Positions 8,045 through 14,994 of a stretch of DNA of 64,000 bases are shown one piece after another. Source of the stretch: CAZUMJ01 sp964621605. Its GTDB lineage: Bacteria > Actinomycetota > Acidimicrobiia > Acidimicrobiales > Iamiaceae. Where the stretch lies: the NCBI GenBank assembly GCA_964621605.1, contig CAZUMJ010000015.1, positions 1-64,000 on the forward strand. Direction: 5' to 3'. Within the stretch, counting starts at the first letter, position 1. The number at the start of each line of letters is the position of its first letter. The notes below the pieces were generated by a model, which ran no database searches, had not been told where the DNA came from, and worked only from the letters and a program-made list of their open reading frames with translations. A program made the position numbers and the translations under genes.

Positions 8045-8869
8045 ATGGCAGACCTTGAAGCGCAGATCCGTGACCTCTGGGAGCGTCGGACGTCGCTGGA
8101 AGCAGGAGACGCGGGAGCATCGGCGGTGGTCGACGCCGCCTTCGACCTCCTCGACCGTGGTGAGGCCCGCGTCGCAGAGTTCGGGCCCGATGCGCAGGTC
8201 ATCGTGCACGAGTGGCTGAAGTACGCGATTCTCCTGCGCTTCCGTCTGGCCCAGATGGCGACGATCGAGCTCGGGCCCTTCGAGTACGCCGACAAGATCC
8301 CACTCAAGCGGGGCTACCAAGAGCTTGGCGTTCGTGTCGTGCCGGGGGCGTCTGCGCGCGTGGGGTCGTATCTCGCGCCAGGTGTGGTGATGATGCCCAG
8401 CTACGTCAACGTCGGCGCGTACGTGGGGCCGAACACGATGGTCGACACCTGGGCGACCGTCGGCTCGTGTGCGCAGATCGGGAGCAACGTGCACCTGTCG
8501 GGTGGCGTTGGTATCGGGGGAGTGCTCGAACCTGCGCAGGCTGCACCCGTGATGATCGGCGACGAGTGCTACATCGGGAGTCGCTGCATCGTGGCCGAGG
8601 GCGCGGTCGTCGGCGAGGGCACCGTGTTGGGCGCGGGCGCAATCCTCACGGGCTCGATCCCCGTGATCGATGCAGAGACGGGCACCGAGCTGGGGCGGGG
8701 TGTCGTCCCGCCCTGGTCCGTCGCCGTCTCGGCAACTCGTCCGCGCACCTTTGGCGGGGGAGAGTTCGGGATGCCGTGCGTGCTGGTGATCAAGCGGCTC
8801 ACCGAAGGTGAGCGCCACGACAAGTCCGCATTGAACCAGCTGCTTCGTGATCACGGTTCCACGGTCTGA
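8045..8869 (+). CDS. dapD: DapD, 2,3,4,5-tetrahydropyridine-2,6-dicarboxylate N-succinyltransferase
   Basis: Succinyl-CoA-dependent step of the succinylase route to DAP. 274 residues. An N-terminal helical domain (to about residue 90) is followed by a left-handed beta-helix built of hexapeptide repeats (VGAYVGPNTMVDTWATVGSC, IGSNVHLSGGVGIGGVLEP, IGDECYIGSRCIVAEGAVVG). The wording matches the E. coli-type enzyme (MVDTWATVGSCAQIG...HLSGGVGIGGVLEP) rather than the longer mycobacterial-type DapD. The ATG at 8045 follows CGCC. dapE starts three bases after the stop. Confidence 0.95.
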   Translation: MADLEAQIRDLWERRTSLEAGDAGASAVVDAAFDLLDRGEARVAEFGPDAQVIVHEWLKYAILLRFRLAQMATIELGPFEYADKIPLKRGYQELGVRVVPGASARVGSYLAPGVVMMPSYVNVGAYVGPNTMVDTWATVGSCAQIGSNVHLSGGVGIGGVLEPAQAAPVMIGDECYIGSRCIVAEGAVVGEGTVLGAGAILTGSIPVIDAETGTELGRGVVPPWSVAVSATRPRTFGGGEFGMPCVLVIKRLTEGERHDKSALNQLLRDHGSTV

Positions 8870-8872
8870 CCG

Positions 8873-9979
8873 ATGTCCAGCGAGCCGAGCCCCGTTGGGG
8901 ACGACGCCATCCCGGTGGACCTGCTCGCGCTCACGGCCGAGCTGATCGACCGCCCTTCGGAGAGCTTTGCTGAGGGGCCGCTCGCCGACTGGCTTGAAGC
9001 AGAACTGCGTGCACTGCCGTGGCTGAGCGTTGATCGCGTGGGCGACAACGTCGTTGCCCGCACCACCTTCGGCCATGCGCACCGCGTGATCCTCGCGGGT
9101 CATCTCGACACGGTGCCGGCGAACGACAACGCCGCAGCTCGTCTGGAAGGCGACGAGCTGTGGGGGCTCGGTGCGTCCGACATGAAGAGCGGTCTGGCCG
9201 TGCAACTCGCCCTCGCCCGCCATGTCCCGATGACGGCGATCGACGTGACGTACGTCTTCTATGCACGTGAGGAGGTCGCCGCGGTCCACTCGGGTCTCGG
9301 GGAGCTCTTCTCGGAGCGTCCAGAGCTCTTGGCGGGCGACCTGGCGTTGATCGGCGAACCCACCTCGGGCGCGGTCGAAGCAGGCTGCCAGGGCACCATG
9401 CGCGTGCAGGTGGTGCTCCAGGGCGTGCGAGCGCACACCGCGCGGCCCTGGACGGGACGCAATGCGCTGCACCGCCTTGGGTACCTGTTGCAGCTGCTCG
9501 ACAACGCCCCCTTACGCGAGCCCAGCATCGACGGATGTGGCTTCCGTGAGTCGCTGCAGGCAGTGTCGGCCTCAGCGGGCGTGGCCGGGAACGTCGTACC
9601 CGACCGGGCCGAGGTGCTGATCAACCACCGTTTCGCCCCGGACCGGTCAGCTGCCGAGGCAGAAGCGTTCGTGCGCCAGGTCATCGCGCCGGCGCTAGAG
9701 GACGGCGACACGGTCACCGTGGTTGACGCAGCCGGGGGTGCGCTCCCGGGGCTACGCAACCCGCTGCTTGCTGCATTCGTCGGTCGGGCTGACCTGCCCG
9801 TTCACGCGAAGCTGGGGTGGACCGATGTCGCGCGCTTTGCGGAGCACGGTATGCCCGCCGTCAACTTCGGCCCCGGTGATCCCTTGCTGGCGCATACGCG
9901 TGATGAGCGCGTCGAGCGCGAACGGATCGAGTGGTGCTTCCGCGTGCAGCGCGCACTGCTCACGCAAGGGCTCGAGTAG
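8873..9979 (+). CDS. dapE: DapE, succinyl-diaminopimelate desuccinylase
   Basis: M20-family di-zinc amidohydrolase that releases succinate from N-succinyl-LL-DAP. 368 residues. Metal-site motifs are ILAGHLDTVPANDN (His and catalytic Asp), LWGLGASDMKSGLAVQLALA (bridging Asp) and YAREEVAAVHSG (the Glu pair). A dimerisation domain follows from about residue 175 (GTMRVQVVLQGVRAHTARPW), and the last metal His is in FGPGDPLLAHTRDE. It starts three bases after dapD and is surely co-transcribed with it. The gene is convergent with lexA. Confidence 0.94.
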   Translation: MSSEPSPVGDDAIPVDLLALTAELIDRPSESFAEGPLADWLEAELRALPWLSVDRVGDNVVARTTFGHAHRVILAGHLDTVPANDNAAARLEGDELWGLGASDMKSGLAVQLALARHVPMTAIDVTYVFYAREEVAAVHSGLGELFSERPELLAGDLALIGEPTSGAVEAGCQGTMRVQVVLQGVRAHTARPWTGRNALHRLGYLLQLLDNAPLREPSIDGCGFRESLQAVSASAGVAGNVVPDRAEVLINHRFAPDRSAAEAEAFVRQVIAPALEDGDTVTVVDAAGGALPGLRNPLLAAFVGRADLPVHAKLGWTDVARFAEHGMPAVNFGPGDPLLAHTRDERVERERIEWCFRVQRALLTQGLE

Positions 9980-9987
9980 CCACACCC

Positions 9988-10023
9988 CTTGGCGCGGGCT
10001 GGTGTCTTGGCGCGGGCTGGTGT
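9988..10023. repeat. Two perfect copies of an 18-base direct repeat
   Basis: CTTGGCGCGGGCTGGTGT occurs twice head to tail in the 82-base gap between the convergent dapE and lexA genes. No function is evident. It looks like a recent slippage duplication. Confidence 0.7.
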
Positions 10024-10061
10024 CAGGCCGTCGTCGCGGTGACGTGTCGTTGCAGAAACCG

Positions 10062-10694
10062 TCAGAGGCGGCGCAGCACGGTGACGACCCGACCGAACAC
10101 GGTCACCTCATCGGGCGGAAAGGCCATCGGCTCGAGGTCGGGGTTGTGGGGTACGAGCACGATCTGGTCGCCGTGGCGAGTGAACTCCTTCACCGTGGCC
10201 TCGTCACCAGGGATGCCCGCAACGACGATCTCGCCGTTCTTGGCATCGGACTGTGCACGCGCCACGACGTAGTCGCCATCGAGGATGCCCGCATCGACCA
10301 TGGAGACACCGCGCACACGCAACATGAACAGTTCGCCCTCGCCCGTGAAATCTGCCGGTAGGGGGATGAGCTCCTCGACGTTCTCTTGTGCGAGTACGCC
10401 TGTGCCAGCGGCGACGTCACCGAGCAACGGGACGTGCCGCGTGGGGCGTCGGTCCATCGCAACACCGGAGTTCGTGTCGTAGCGCACCTCGATGGCCCGG
10501 GGCTTGGTGGGGTCGCGACGGAGGTAGCCCATGTCTTGGAGGCGCTTCAGGTGCGCGTGCACGCTCGATGGCGAGGCGAGGCCGAGGACGTCGCCGATCT
10601 CGCGCACCGAGGGCGGGTAGCCGCGCTCCTGCATTGAGGACTCGATGCACTCGAGTACTTGCCGCTGGCGTTCCGTGAGGGTCGTGTCGGCCAT
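10062..10694 (-). CDS. lexA: LexA, SOS-response repressor
   Basis: Transcriptional repressor and latent S24 peptidase that cleaves itself when RecA filaments form. 210 residues. A winged helix-turn-helix occupies residues 1-65 (TERQRQVLECIESSMQERGY, then SVREIGDVLGLASPSSVHAH). The self-cleavage Ala-Gly is at about 96-97 in GDVAAGTGV, with the Ser/Lys dyad at about Ser131 (RGVSMVDAG) and Lys169 (GDEATVKEF). The ATG at 10694 has AGAGG eight bases before it. In-frame starts further upstream would run over the SOS boxes. It is divergent from the LysM gene at 10934 with three LexA boxes between. Confidence 0.97.
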   Translation of the reverse strand: MADTTLTERQRQVLECIESSMQERGYPPSVREIGDVLGLASPSSVHAHLKRLQDMGYLRRDPTKPRAIEVRYDTNSGVAMDRRPTRHVPLLGDVAAGTGVLAQENVEELIPLPADFTGEGELFMLRVRGVSMVDAGILDGDYVVARAQSDAKNGEIVVAGIPGDEATVKEFTRHGDQIVLVPHNPDLEPMAFPPDEVTVFGRVVTVLRRL

Positions 10695-10785
10695 GCGAAG
10701 ACCTCTTCTCATGTGGTGCGAGCCGACCGGGCGAGGGCTCGAACTGGTGTTCCGGTGCACCGTAGCAGGAGCGCTCCGCGTGAGC

Positions 10786-10797
10786 AAACATTTGTTC
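10786..10797. promoter_or_regulatory. SOS (LexA) box 1
   Basis: AAAC-ATTT-GTTC, one mismatch from the actinobacterial LexA consensus GAAC-N4-GTTC. Flanking bases (GC before, GA after) extend the palindrome. It is the box nearest lexA and probably gives autoregulation. Confidence 0.75.
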
Positions 10798-10814
10798 GAT
10801 CCTGATCTTGACCA

Positions 10815-10826
10815 GAACGTGCGTTC
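10815..10826. promoter_or_regulatory. SOS (LexA) box 2
   Basis: GAAC-GTGC-GTTC, a perfect match to the GAAC-N4-GTTC consensus. It is centred 29 bases from box 1 and 28 bases from box 3, close to regular helical phasing, in the lexA / LysM divergent promoter. Confidence 0.85.
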
Positions 10827-10842
10827 GTGGTTGGCTTGAGTC

Positions 10843-10854
10843 GAACAGGCGTTT
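10843..10854. promoter_or_regulatory. SOS (LexA) box 3
   Basis: TC-GAAC-AGGC-GTTT, one mismatch from consensus. It lies 80 bases before the LysM gene start, so it most likely controls that gene. Confidence 0.7.
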
Positions 10855-10933
10855 GGTCGCATGTCGGGGTCCCGCCCGAGGCGATCGCCGCCACAGACGG
10901 TCACTGTCACACCCCATGAGGAGACTGGACGAC

Positions 10934-11401
10934 ATGGTCGCAATCCAGCACCCCGACATTCTTTCCGGTCAGGACTACCGCCCAGGCGGGAGCGTTCGCT
11001 CGTACGCCCAACCTGGTTTCCCCGGTCGCCCGCGGTTGCGGGTCATCGAGGGTGGGCGAGCCACCGCCCGCCAGCGCGCGGTCTACCGTCGTCGGCGCAT
11101 CGTCGTCGCGGCCGGTCTTGTGCTCGCACTCGTGGTGTTGGCGCCCGTTCTCGTCAGCGGTGCGAGCGCCGTTGGGCGTGCGTATGGGCTTGGGCCTGCG
11201 CCGGTGGTTCGGGTGGCGCCGCCTGCCGACGGCCCGATCGTGATCGCGCAACCGGGTGACACGTTGTGGTCGATCGCTCGACGGTTGCAGCCGACCGGCG
11301 ACATCATCCCGTTGGTCGACCGCCTGGCGGCGCTGCATGGCCCGGGTGTGCTCCTCGCCGGTGATCGCATCGACGTGACGCCGCTGCTCGCAACTCGGTA
11401 G
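10934..11401 (+). CDS. LysM membrane protein divergent from lexA, candidate SOS cell-division inhibitor
   Basis: 155 residues from the ATG at 10934, with GAGGAG ten bases upstream. A cytoplasmic N-terminus of about 55 residues leads to one TM helix (RIVVAAGLVLALVVLAPVLV), then a short linker and an extracytoplasmic LysM-like module (IVIAQPGDTLWSIARRLQP) that should bind peptidoglycan. The layout (lexA divergent from a small TM plus LysM protein, with SOS boxes between) is the same as B. subtilis yneA and the actinobacterial Rv2719c/divS loci, whose products delay division during DNA damage. The sequence shows domains and boxes. The division-inhibitor role is inferred from position and architecture. 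Confidence 0.75.
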   Translation: MVAIQHPDILSGQDYRPGGSVRSYAQPGFPGRPRLRVIEGGRATARQRAVYRRRRIVVAAGLVLALVVLAPVLVSGASAVGRAYGLGPAPVVRVAPPADGPIVIAQPGDTLWSIARRLQPTGDIIPLVDRLAALHGPGVLLAGDRIDVTPLLATR

Positions 11402-11404
11402 GTC

Positions 11405-11427
11405 TGCACCGGGCCGGCACCGGTGCA
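11405..11427 (+). terminator. Hairpin after the LysM gene
   Basis: Arms TGCACCGG / CCGGTGCA (8 bp, perfect) around a 7-base loop begin four bases after the LysM stop codon. There is no U-tract, as is common in high-GC actinobacteria. Confidence 0.55.
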
Positions 11428-11514
11428 CAGCCCGCATGAGGTCCGCCGTCCCGCTGGGCCCTTCTCGGCTCGCTCGAGGTGAGGGCGGGTGTCCCATCTG
11501 GGTAGCGTTCGGAC

Positions 11515-11985
11515 GTGCGTTGCCCTGGGTGCGGTCTCGATGACGACAAGGTGGTCGACTCGCGAGCCGCAGACGATGGCTCGGCGATTCGCCGTCGTCG
11601 AGAGTGCGTGGCATGCAAGCGCAGGTTCACCACCTTCGAGCGCGTGGAGGAGGTGGCCTTGCAGGTCGTCAAGCGATCAGGCGATCGAGTGCCGTTCGAT
11701 CGAGAGAAGATCCTTCTCGGCCTGCGTGCGGCCACGAAGAACCGACCAGTGGGTTTCCCCGACCTCGAGCGCCTTGCTGGTGCGATCGAGGATCAGTTGC
11801 GGCTTGAGGGCGCGGATGTGGTGCCGAGCGAGCGCATCGGTCGTGAGGTGCTCGACGGCCTTCGAGAGCTCGACCAGGTGGCCTACCTGCGGTTCGCCAG
11901 CGTCTACAAGGGCTTCGACGAGGCGGCGGATTTTGCCCGAGAGGTTCGCTTGCTGACGAAGGCCACCACTCCAAAGCGCCACTGA
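11515..11985 (+). CDS. nrdR: NrdR, repressor of ribonucleotide reductase genes
   Basis: 156 residues. A zinc ribbon (MRCPGCGLDDDKVVDSR, then CVACKRRFTTFER) at residues 1-40 is followed by an ATP-cone (VKRSGDRVPFDREKILLGLR to about residue 140) that senses ATP/dATP. NrdR binds paired boxes ahead of nrd operons, and two candidate boxes stand before nrdJ at 14816 and 14853. The GTG start at 11515 places the first zinc cysteine at residue 3, as in the family. It is convergent with the RibD-like gene. Confidence 0.96.
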   Translation: MRCPGCGLDDDKVVDSRAADDGSAIRRRRECVACKRRFTTFERVEEVALQVVKRSGDRVPFDREKILLGLRAATKNRPVGFPDLERLAGAIEDQLRLEGADVVPSERIGREVLDGLRELDQVAYLRFASVYKGFDEAADFAREVRLLTKATTPKRH

Positions 11986-12026
11986 CTGCACAAATGCGTC
12001 CGGCGCTCGTCGTGGTCGGGTGTCGG

Positions 12027-12767
12027 TCAGCGCTCGCGCACGTAGCGAAGCAGAAGCTCGTCGCCCACCTGGAGCACTCGCGCGAGGTGGAACGGTGCAA
12101 TGTCGTGCAGCTCGGCGTGGCGGGCAAGGCGGGCAGAGGTGCCGCCGACCAGCGCCGGGGCGACGGTGAGGCAGATCTCGTCGACGAGGTCTGCCTCGAC
12201 GAGTTGCGCGTTGAGCGACGGCCCACCCTCGCAGACCACGACACGCGCCCCAGCGCGGTCGTGAAGCCATCGAAGTGCCCGCTCGAGCACGACCTCGTCC
12301 GATCCGAACGCTGCCACCTCGGCGACCGCTTCGGCTGCGGCTCGGCGGGCGAGATCGGCCGTCTCGCTCGTGAGCACGATCGGCAGGGTGGGGGAGTCGA
12401 GGAAGAGTCGGCTCCCGAGGTCGACGTTCAGCGAGGCCGTGACGATCGCGATGCGAGGCAAGGGCGATCGTGCGGCCTCGATGCGGGCCGCCCGGAGGTG
12501 CTCGTCGAGCACCGGTGGGCCGTAGCCCTCGGCACGGACCGTTCCCGCGCCGACGAGCACGACGTCGGCAGCCGCTCGCAGGGCGAAGAACGCGGCATGG
12601 TCCGCTTCACCCCCGAGGCCGCCTGATCGGCCTTCGACGGTGGTCGCCCCATCGATCGAGGTGATCATGTCGAGGGCCACCCAGGGGCGGCCCTCTGGAA
12701 CGGGCCTGACGTCGGTGAGGTAGGCCTGCCGGATCCGTTCGATCTCGATCGGTTCTGTCGGCGACAC
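12027..12767 (-). CDS. RibD C-terminal-domain reductase (pyrimidine/dihydrofolate reductase fold)
   Basis: 246 residues from a GTG ten bases after the MarR stop. This is the dihydrofolate-reductase-like fold of the RibD C-terminal domain (PF01872): VALDMITSIDGATTVEGRSG at the start, AADVVLVGAGTVRAEGYGPP for NADPH binding, and VVCEGGPSLNAQLVEADLVDE near the end. No deaminase domain is fused, so it is a stand-alone reductase. It could reduce the riboflavin pyrimidine intermediate or another pteridine/flavin-like substrate. It follows a MarR regulator in a two-gene unit, which suggests a regulated accessory role rather than core riboflavin synthesis. Confidence 0.8.
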   Translation of the reverse strand: MSPTEPIEIERIRQAYLTDVRPVPEGRPWVALDMITSIDGATTVEGRSGGLGGEADHAAFFALRAAADVVLVGAGTVRAEGYGPPVLDEHLRAARIEAARSPLPRIAIVTASLNVDLGSRLFLDSPTLPIVLTSETADLARRAAAEAVAEVAAFGSDEVVLERALRWLHDRAGARVVVCEGGPSLNAQLVEADLVDEICLTVAPALVGGTSARLARHAELHDIAPFHLARVLQVGDELLLRYVRER

Positions 12768-12777
12768 GGTCAGCGCC

Positions 12778-13332
12778 TCACTGCTGCGTCGGCTCCGAGT
12801 TGTCGTTCGGCCCTGGAGCGGCACCCGCGGCGGCACCCGGGCGCACGACATCGCGGAGGCGTCGCAGGGACTTCAGCAGGTCTGCCAGCTCGCGTTCGTC
12901 GAACAGGCCGGTGAAGGCATCGTGGATGGCGGTCAGGTGACTCGGGAGGTTCTCCGAGATCTTCGCCAGACCCTCGGGAGTGGCGACCGCGTACCACCCG
13001 CGGCGGTCCTCGGGACAGTTCTCTCGGCGGACGAGGCCCGCTCGAGTGAGCCGGTCGACGAGTCGCGTGAGCCCGCTGGCCGAGAGCGCCACCTGATCTG
13101 CGAGGTCTGCCATGCGAAGGCGGTGCTGCGGCGAGCGCGCGAGGCGTATGAGGACGTCGACCTCGGCTCCGCCGAGACCGAGATTGCCCAGCGACGGGAC
13201 GAGCGCGTTGCGGAGTCCGTCTGCGGCCTCGAACAACAGCCCTGCCGCGGTGAGGCGAGGGTCGGAGAGCAACGCGTCGGGCGCTGTAGGTGAGGGGGGC
13301 GTCGACGTGTTTGAGGTTGGAGTCGCAGCCAC
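12778..13332 (-). CDS. MarR-family transcriptional regulator
   Basis: 184 residues from a GTG at 13332 (VAATPTSNTSTPPSPTAPDA). Longer in-frame starts exist up to 13476 but encode Pro/Ala-rich text unlike the family. The winged helix core is AEVDVLIRLARSPQHRLRM, then ADLADQVALSASGLTRLVDR (recognition helix), then LVRRENCPEDRRGWYAVATP (wing). MarR proteins usually bind phenolic or other small ligands and repress a neighbouring gene. The obvious target is the RibD-like reductase immediately downstream. The C-terminus carries a Pro/Ala/Gly tail. Confidence 0.85.
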   Translation of the reverse strand: MAATPTSNTSTPPSPTAPDALLSDPRLTAAGLLFEAADGLRNALVPSLGNLGLGGAEVDVLIRLARSPQHRLRMADLADQVALSASGLTRLVDRLTRAGLVRRENCPEDRRGWYAVATPEGLAKISENLPSHLTAIHDAFTGLFDERELADLLKSLRRLRDVVRPGAAAGAAPGPNDNSEPTQQ

Positions 13333-13433
13333 GAGGCCATCGTAGTGAACGCTTGTGGACGCAACTACTACTCCTGTGACGTCCTGGGCTGCGGGTTGTG
13401 GGCTCGTCGCCTTCGTCGGAGGCGATGCGGGTC

Positions 13434-13455
13434 GGCACTGACACGGGGCAGTGCC
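13434..13455. promoter_or_regulatory. Hairpin in the MarR / lipase intergenic region
   Basis: Perfect 7-base arms GGCACTG / CAGTGCC flank an 8-base loop, in the 295-base gap (13333-13627) between divergent genes. A weaker hairpin (TCGCCT / AGGCGA) precedes it. This gap should hold both promoters, but no confident -35/-10 pair was seen. Confidence 0.4.
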
Positions 13456-13627
13456 ATCGGTTCGACGGACAGGCATCCACCCTGGCTGTCCGGCCGTCAG
13501 ACAAGATCACACAGATGTCATTTCCGTGTCGGGTGTCGCCGTCGCGCTCCAGTGCGCCGCTGGGACTGCCGATAGCAAGCAGGTTGCCGGCAGGAGGGGA
13601 CCCTGTCGGACGGCGAGGAGTGCAGTG

Positions 13628-14458
13628 ATGACAAGCGTTGTCGGGCGATCGGTCGCCATGGGGCAGGCAGTTCTCAAGGGCGCGTCACGGCCCCAGGCCA
13701 TTCCGACGCAGGTGCGCGAGGTCGGTTCGACGTTGCTCGCTGCGGCGATCTATCCGCTCGGTTGGCTCGACGGTGGCCCCGGTGGACGTGTGCGCTCGCC
13801 GCAGGGTCCGCGCCGCGTGATCGGTAGCCCCGTGCTCCTCGTGCACGGCTACCTGTCGAACAAGTCGAACTGGTACAGGGTTGAGCGCGAGTTGCGGTCC
13901 GTCGGGTTCAGCGATATCCACGCGATGAACTACTCCTCTCGTCATGCCGACATCGAGGAGCTCTCCGCTGCACTCGTGGTCAGGGCACGCGAGGTGCTCG
14001 ACACGACGGGTGCAGACCGGATTCACCTGATCGGCCACTCGCTCGGCGGGGTGGTGATCCGTGACGCGGTGACCCGCGGCGGTCTGTCCGAGGCAGCATC
14101 CGCGGTGACGGTCGCCTCGCCGCACGGGGGCTGTGACTTTGCGCGGCTCGGCGGCGCAGCGGCCCGGGGCAACATGATCGGCCAGCAGCTTCGCCCGGGT
14201 TCCCCGTACCTGAGGGCGCTCTGGGCGGCGCGGCCAGCTGGCGACACCCGTTTCGTGGCGTACTACAGCAACCTCGACATCTTGGTGGCGGGTCATCGAG
14301 CCAAGATGATCGAGCCGTCGCTCGATGCGAAGAACATCTTGGTGAAGGACCACGGGCACCTGTCGATCGTGCTGTCCAGCCGGTTGACGAGCTCGATCGG
14401 CGAGGAACTGCTGGCGGTGGAGCGTTCGCACACCGGCCGCTCTGCACGCGTGGCCTGA
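13628..14458 (+). CDS. Alpha/beta-hydrolase, lipase/esterase (lipase class 2-like)
   Basis: 276 residues from the ATG at 13628, preceded by AGGAG. The hydrolase core begins SPVLLVHGYLSNKSNWYRVE (oxyanion HG). The nucleophile elbow is LIGHSLGGVVIRD, and SPHGGCDFARLG follows. The late His is in KDHGHLSIVLSS. The pattern is that of actinobacterial triacylglycerol lipases/esterases that act on membrane or extracellular lipids. No clear cleavable signal peptide was found, although VREVGSTLLAAAIYPLGWL near the N-terminus is hydrophobic. Substrate is unknown. The gene appears to be a single transcription unit. Confidence 0.8.
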   Translation: MTSVVGRSVAMGQAVLKGASRPQAIPTQVREVGSTLLAAAIYPLGWLDGGPGGRVRSPQGPRRVIGSPVLLVHGYLSNKSNWYRVERELRSVGFSDIHAMNYSSRHADIEELSAALVVRAREVLDTTGADRIHLIGHSLGGVVIRDAVTRGGLSEAASAVTVASPHGGCDFARLGGAAARGNMIGQQLRPGSPYLRALWAARPAGDTRFVAYYSNLDILVAGHRAKMIEPSLDAKNILVKDHGHLSIVLSSRLTSSIGEELLAVERSHTGRSARVA

Positions 14459-14519
14459 CCTGGCCGAGCCGAGCGGCGTGCAGCCGCGCCGTCGACGGCT
14501 CATCTGCGTCGTCTCGGCT

Positions 14520-14554
14520 GTGGAGAATGAGGTGGGTTTCCACCTCTTCTCCAC
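14520..14554 (+). terminator. Strong stem-loop after the lipase gene
   Basis: A 15-bp stem (left arm 14520-14535, right arm 14540-14554) has a single bulged T and a GTTT loop. It starts 62 bases after the lipase stop in a 536-base gap (14459-14994). No U-tract follows. It most likely ends the lipase transcript before the nrdJ promoter. Confidence 0.55.
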
Positions 14555-14780
14555 CGGTCGTCCACGGGAAATTCACAGCGTTGTGCCCCTTCCGTTCCAC
14601 AGGGCTACCTCCGTATCGTCATGCACGACCGGTCCCGCGGCGCGGGTGGCCGGACAAGCTGGGACGTGCTCGGTCTGGTGGCCTGGGGACACGTGTGAGG
14701 GATCATCGGCACAGCGTCGTGCCGCGCTTGCGAGATTTCGCGAGCGCCCTCTGACCTGGCTATTCGCGCCGCGGGCCGCG

Positions 14781-14810
14781 TTGACAACGGTGGAACTACC
14801 GTGCTGTAAT
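14781..14810 (+). promoter_or_regulatory. nrdJ promoter (-35 TTGACA, -10 TGTAAT)
   Basis: TTGACA at 14781-14786 and TGTAAT at 14805-14810 are separated by 18 bases, close to the main vegetative sigma consensus. The expected transcription start near 14817 falls in the first NrdR-like box. The transcript would have an untranslated leader of about 180 bases. Confidence 0.65.
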
Positions 14811-14815
14811 TCACC

Positions 14816-14828
14816 CCACATCTTGTGG
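14816..14828. promoter_or_regulatory. NrdR-like box 1
   Basis: CCACA-TCT-TGTGG is a perfect palindrome that begins five bases after the -10 of nrdJ. It resembles the CTTGTGG half of actinobacterial NrdR boxes. nrdR is present at 11515. Confidence 0.6.
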
Positions 14829-14852
14829 CGACCAGGCGTCGGGGGACGCCTT

Positions 14853-14872
14853 CACCACTACAGGTTGTGGTG
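14853..14872. promoter_or_regulatory. NrdR-like box 2
   Basis: CACCAC / GTGGTG arms surround TACAGGTT, centred about 40 bases (roughly four helical turns) from box 1. Paired boxes with whole-turn spacing are the usual NrdR arrangement. Confidence 0.55.
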
Positions 14873-14994
14873 AACGGGGCGCCTTCGATCGGCGTCTCAG
14901 CCGGGTGGGAGAGGCTCCCGCACGGTGCTACAGCCCACATCTTCCCCAATGAGCCATCCCTCACGTTGGCCCGTCGAACCCGAGGAGCGTCCCC

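Noticed and set aside
10695..10943. Longer lexA starting near 10943
   Set aside because: It would translate through all three SOS boxes. LexA proteins start directly at the winged helix, and the ATG at 10694 has a ribosome site.
14500..14600. Replication-origin-like region (CTGTGGA / TCCACA words near 14518 and 14560)
   Set aside because: Only isolated partial DnaA-box-like words occur, with no cluster of TTATCCACA sites, no A/T-rich unwinding element and no dnaA or dnaN nearby. The words mostly belong to the hairpin.
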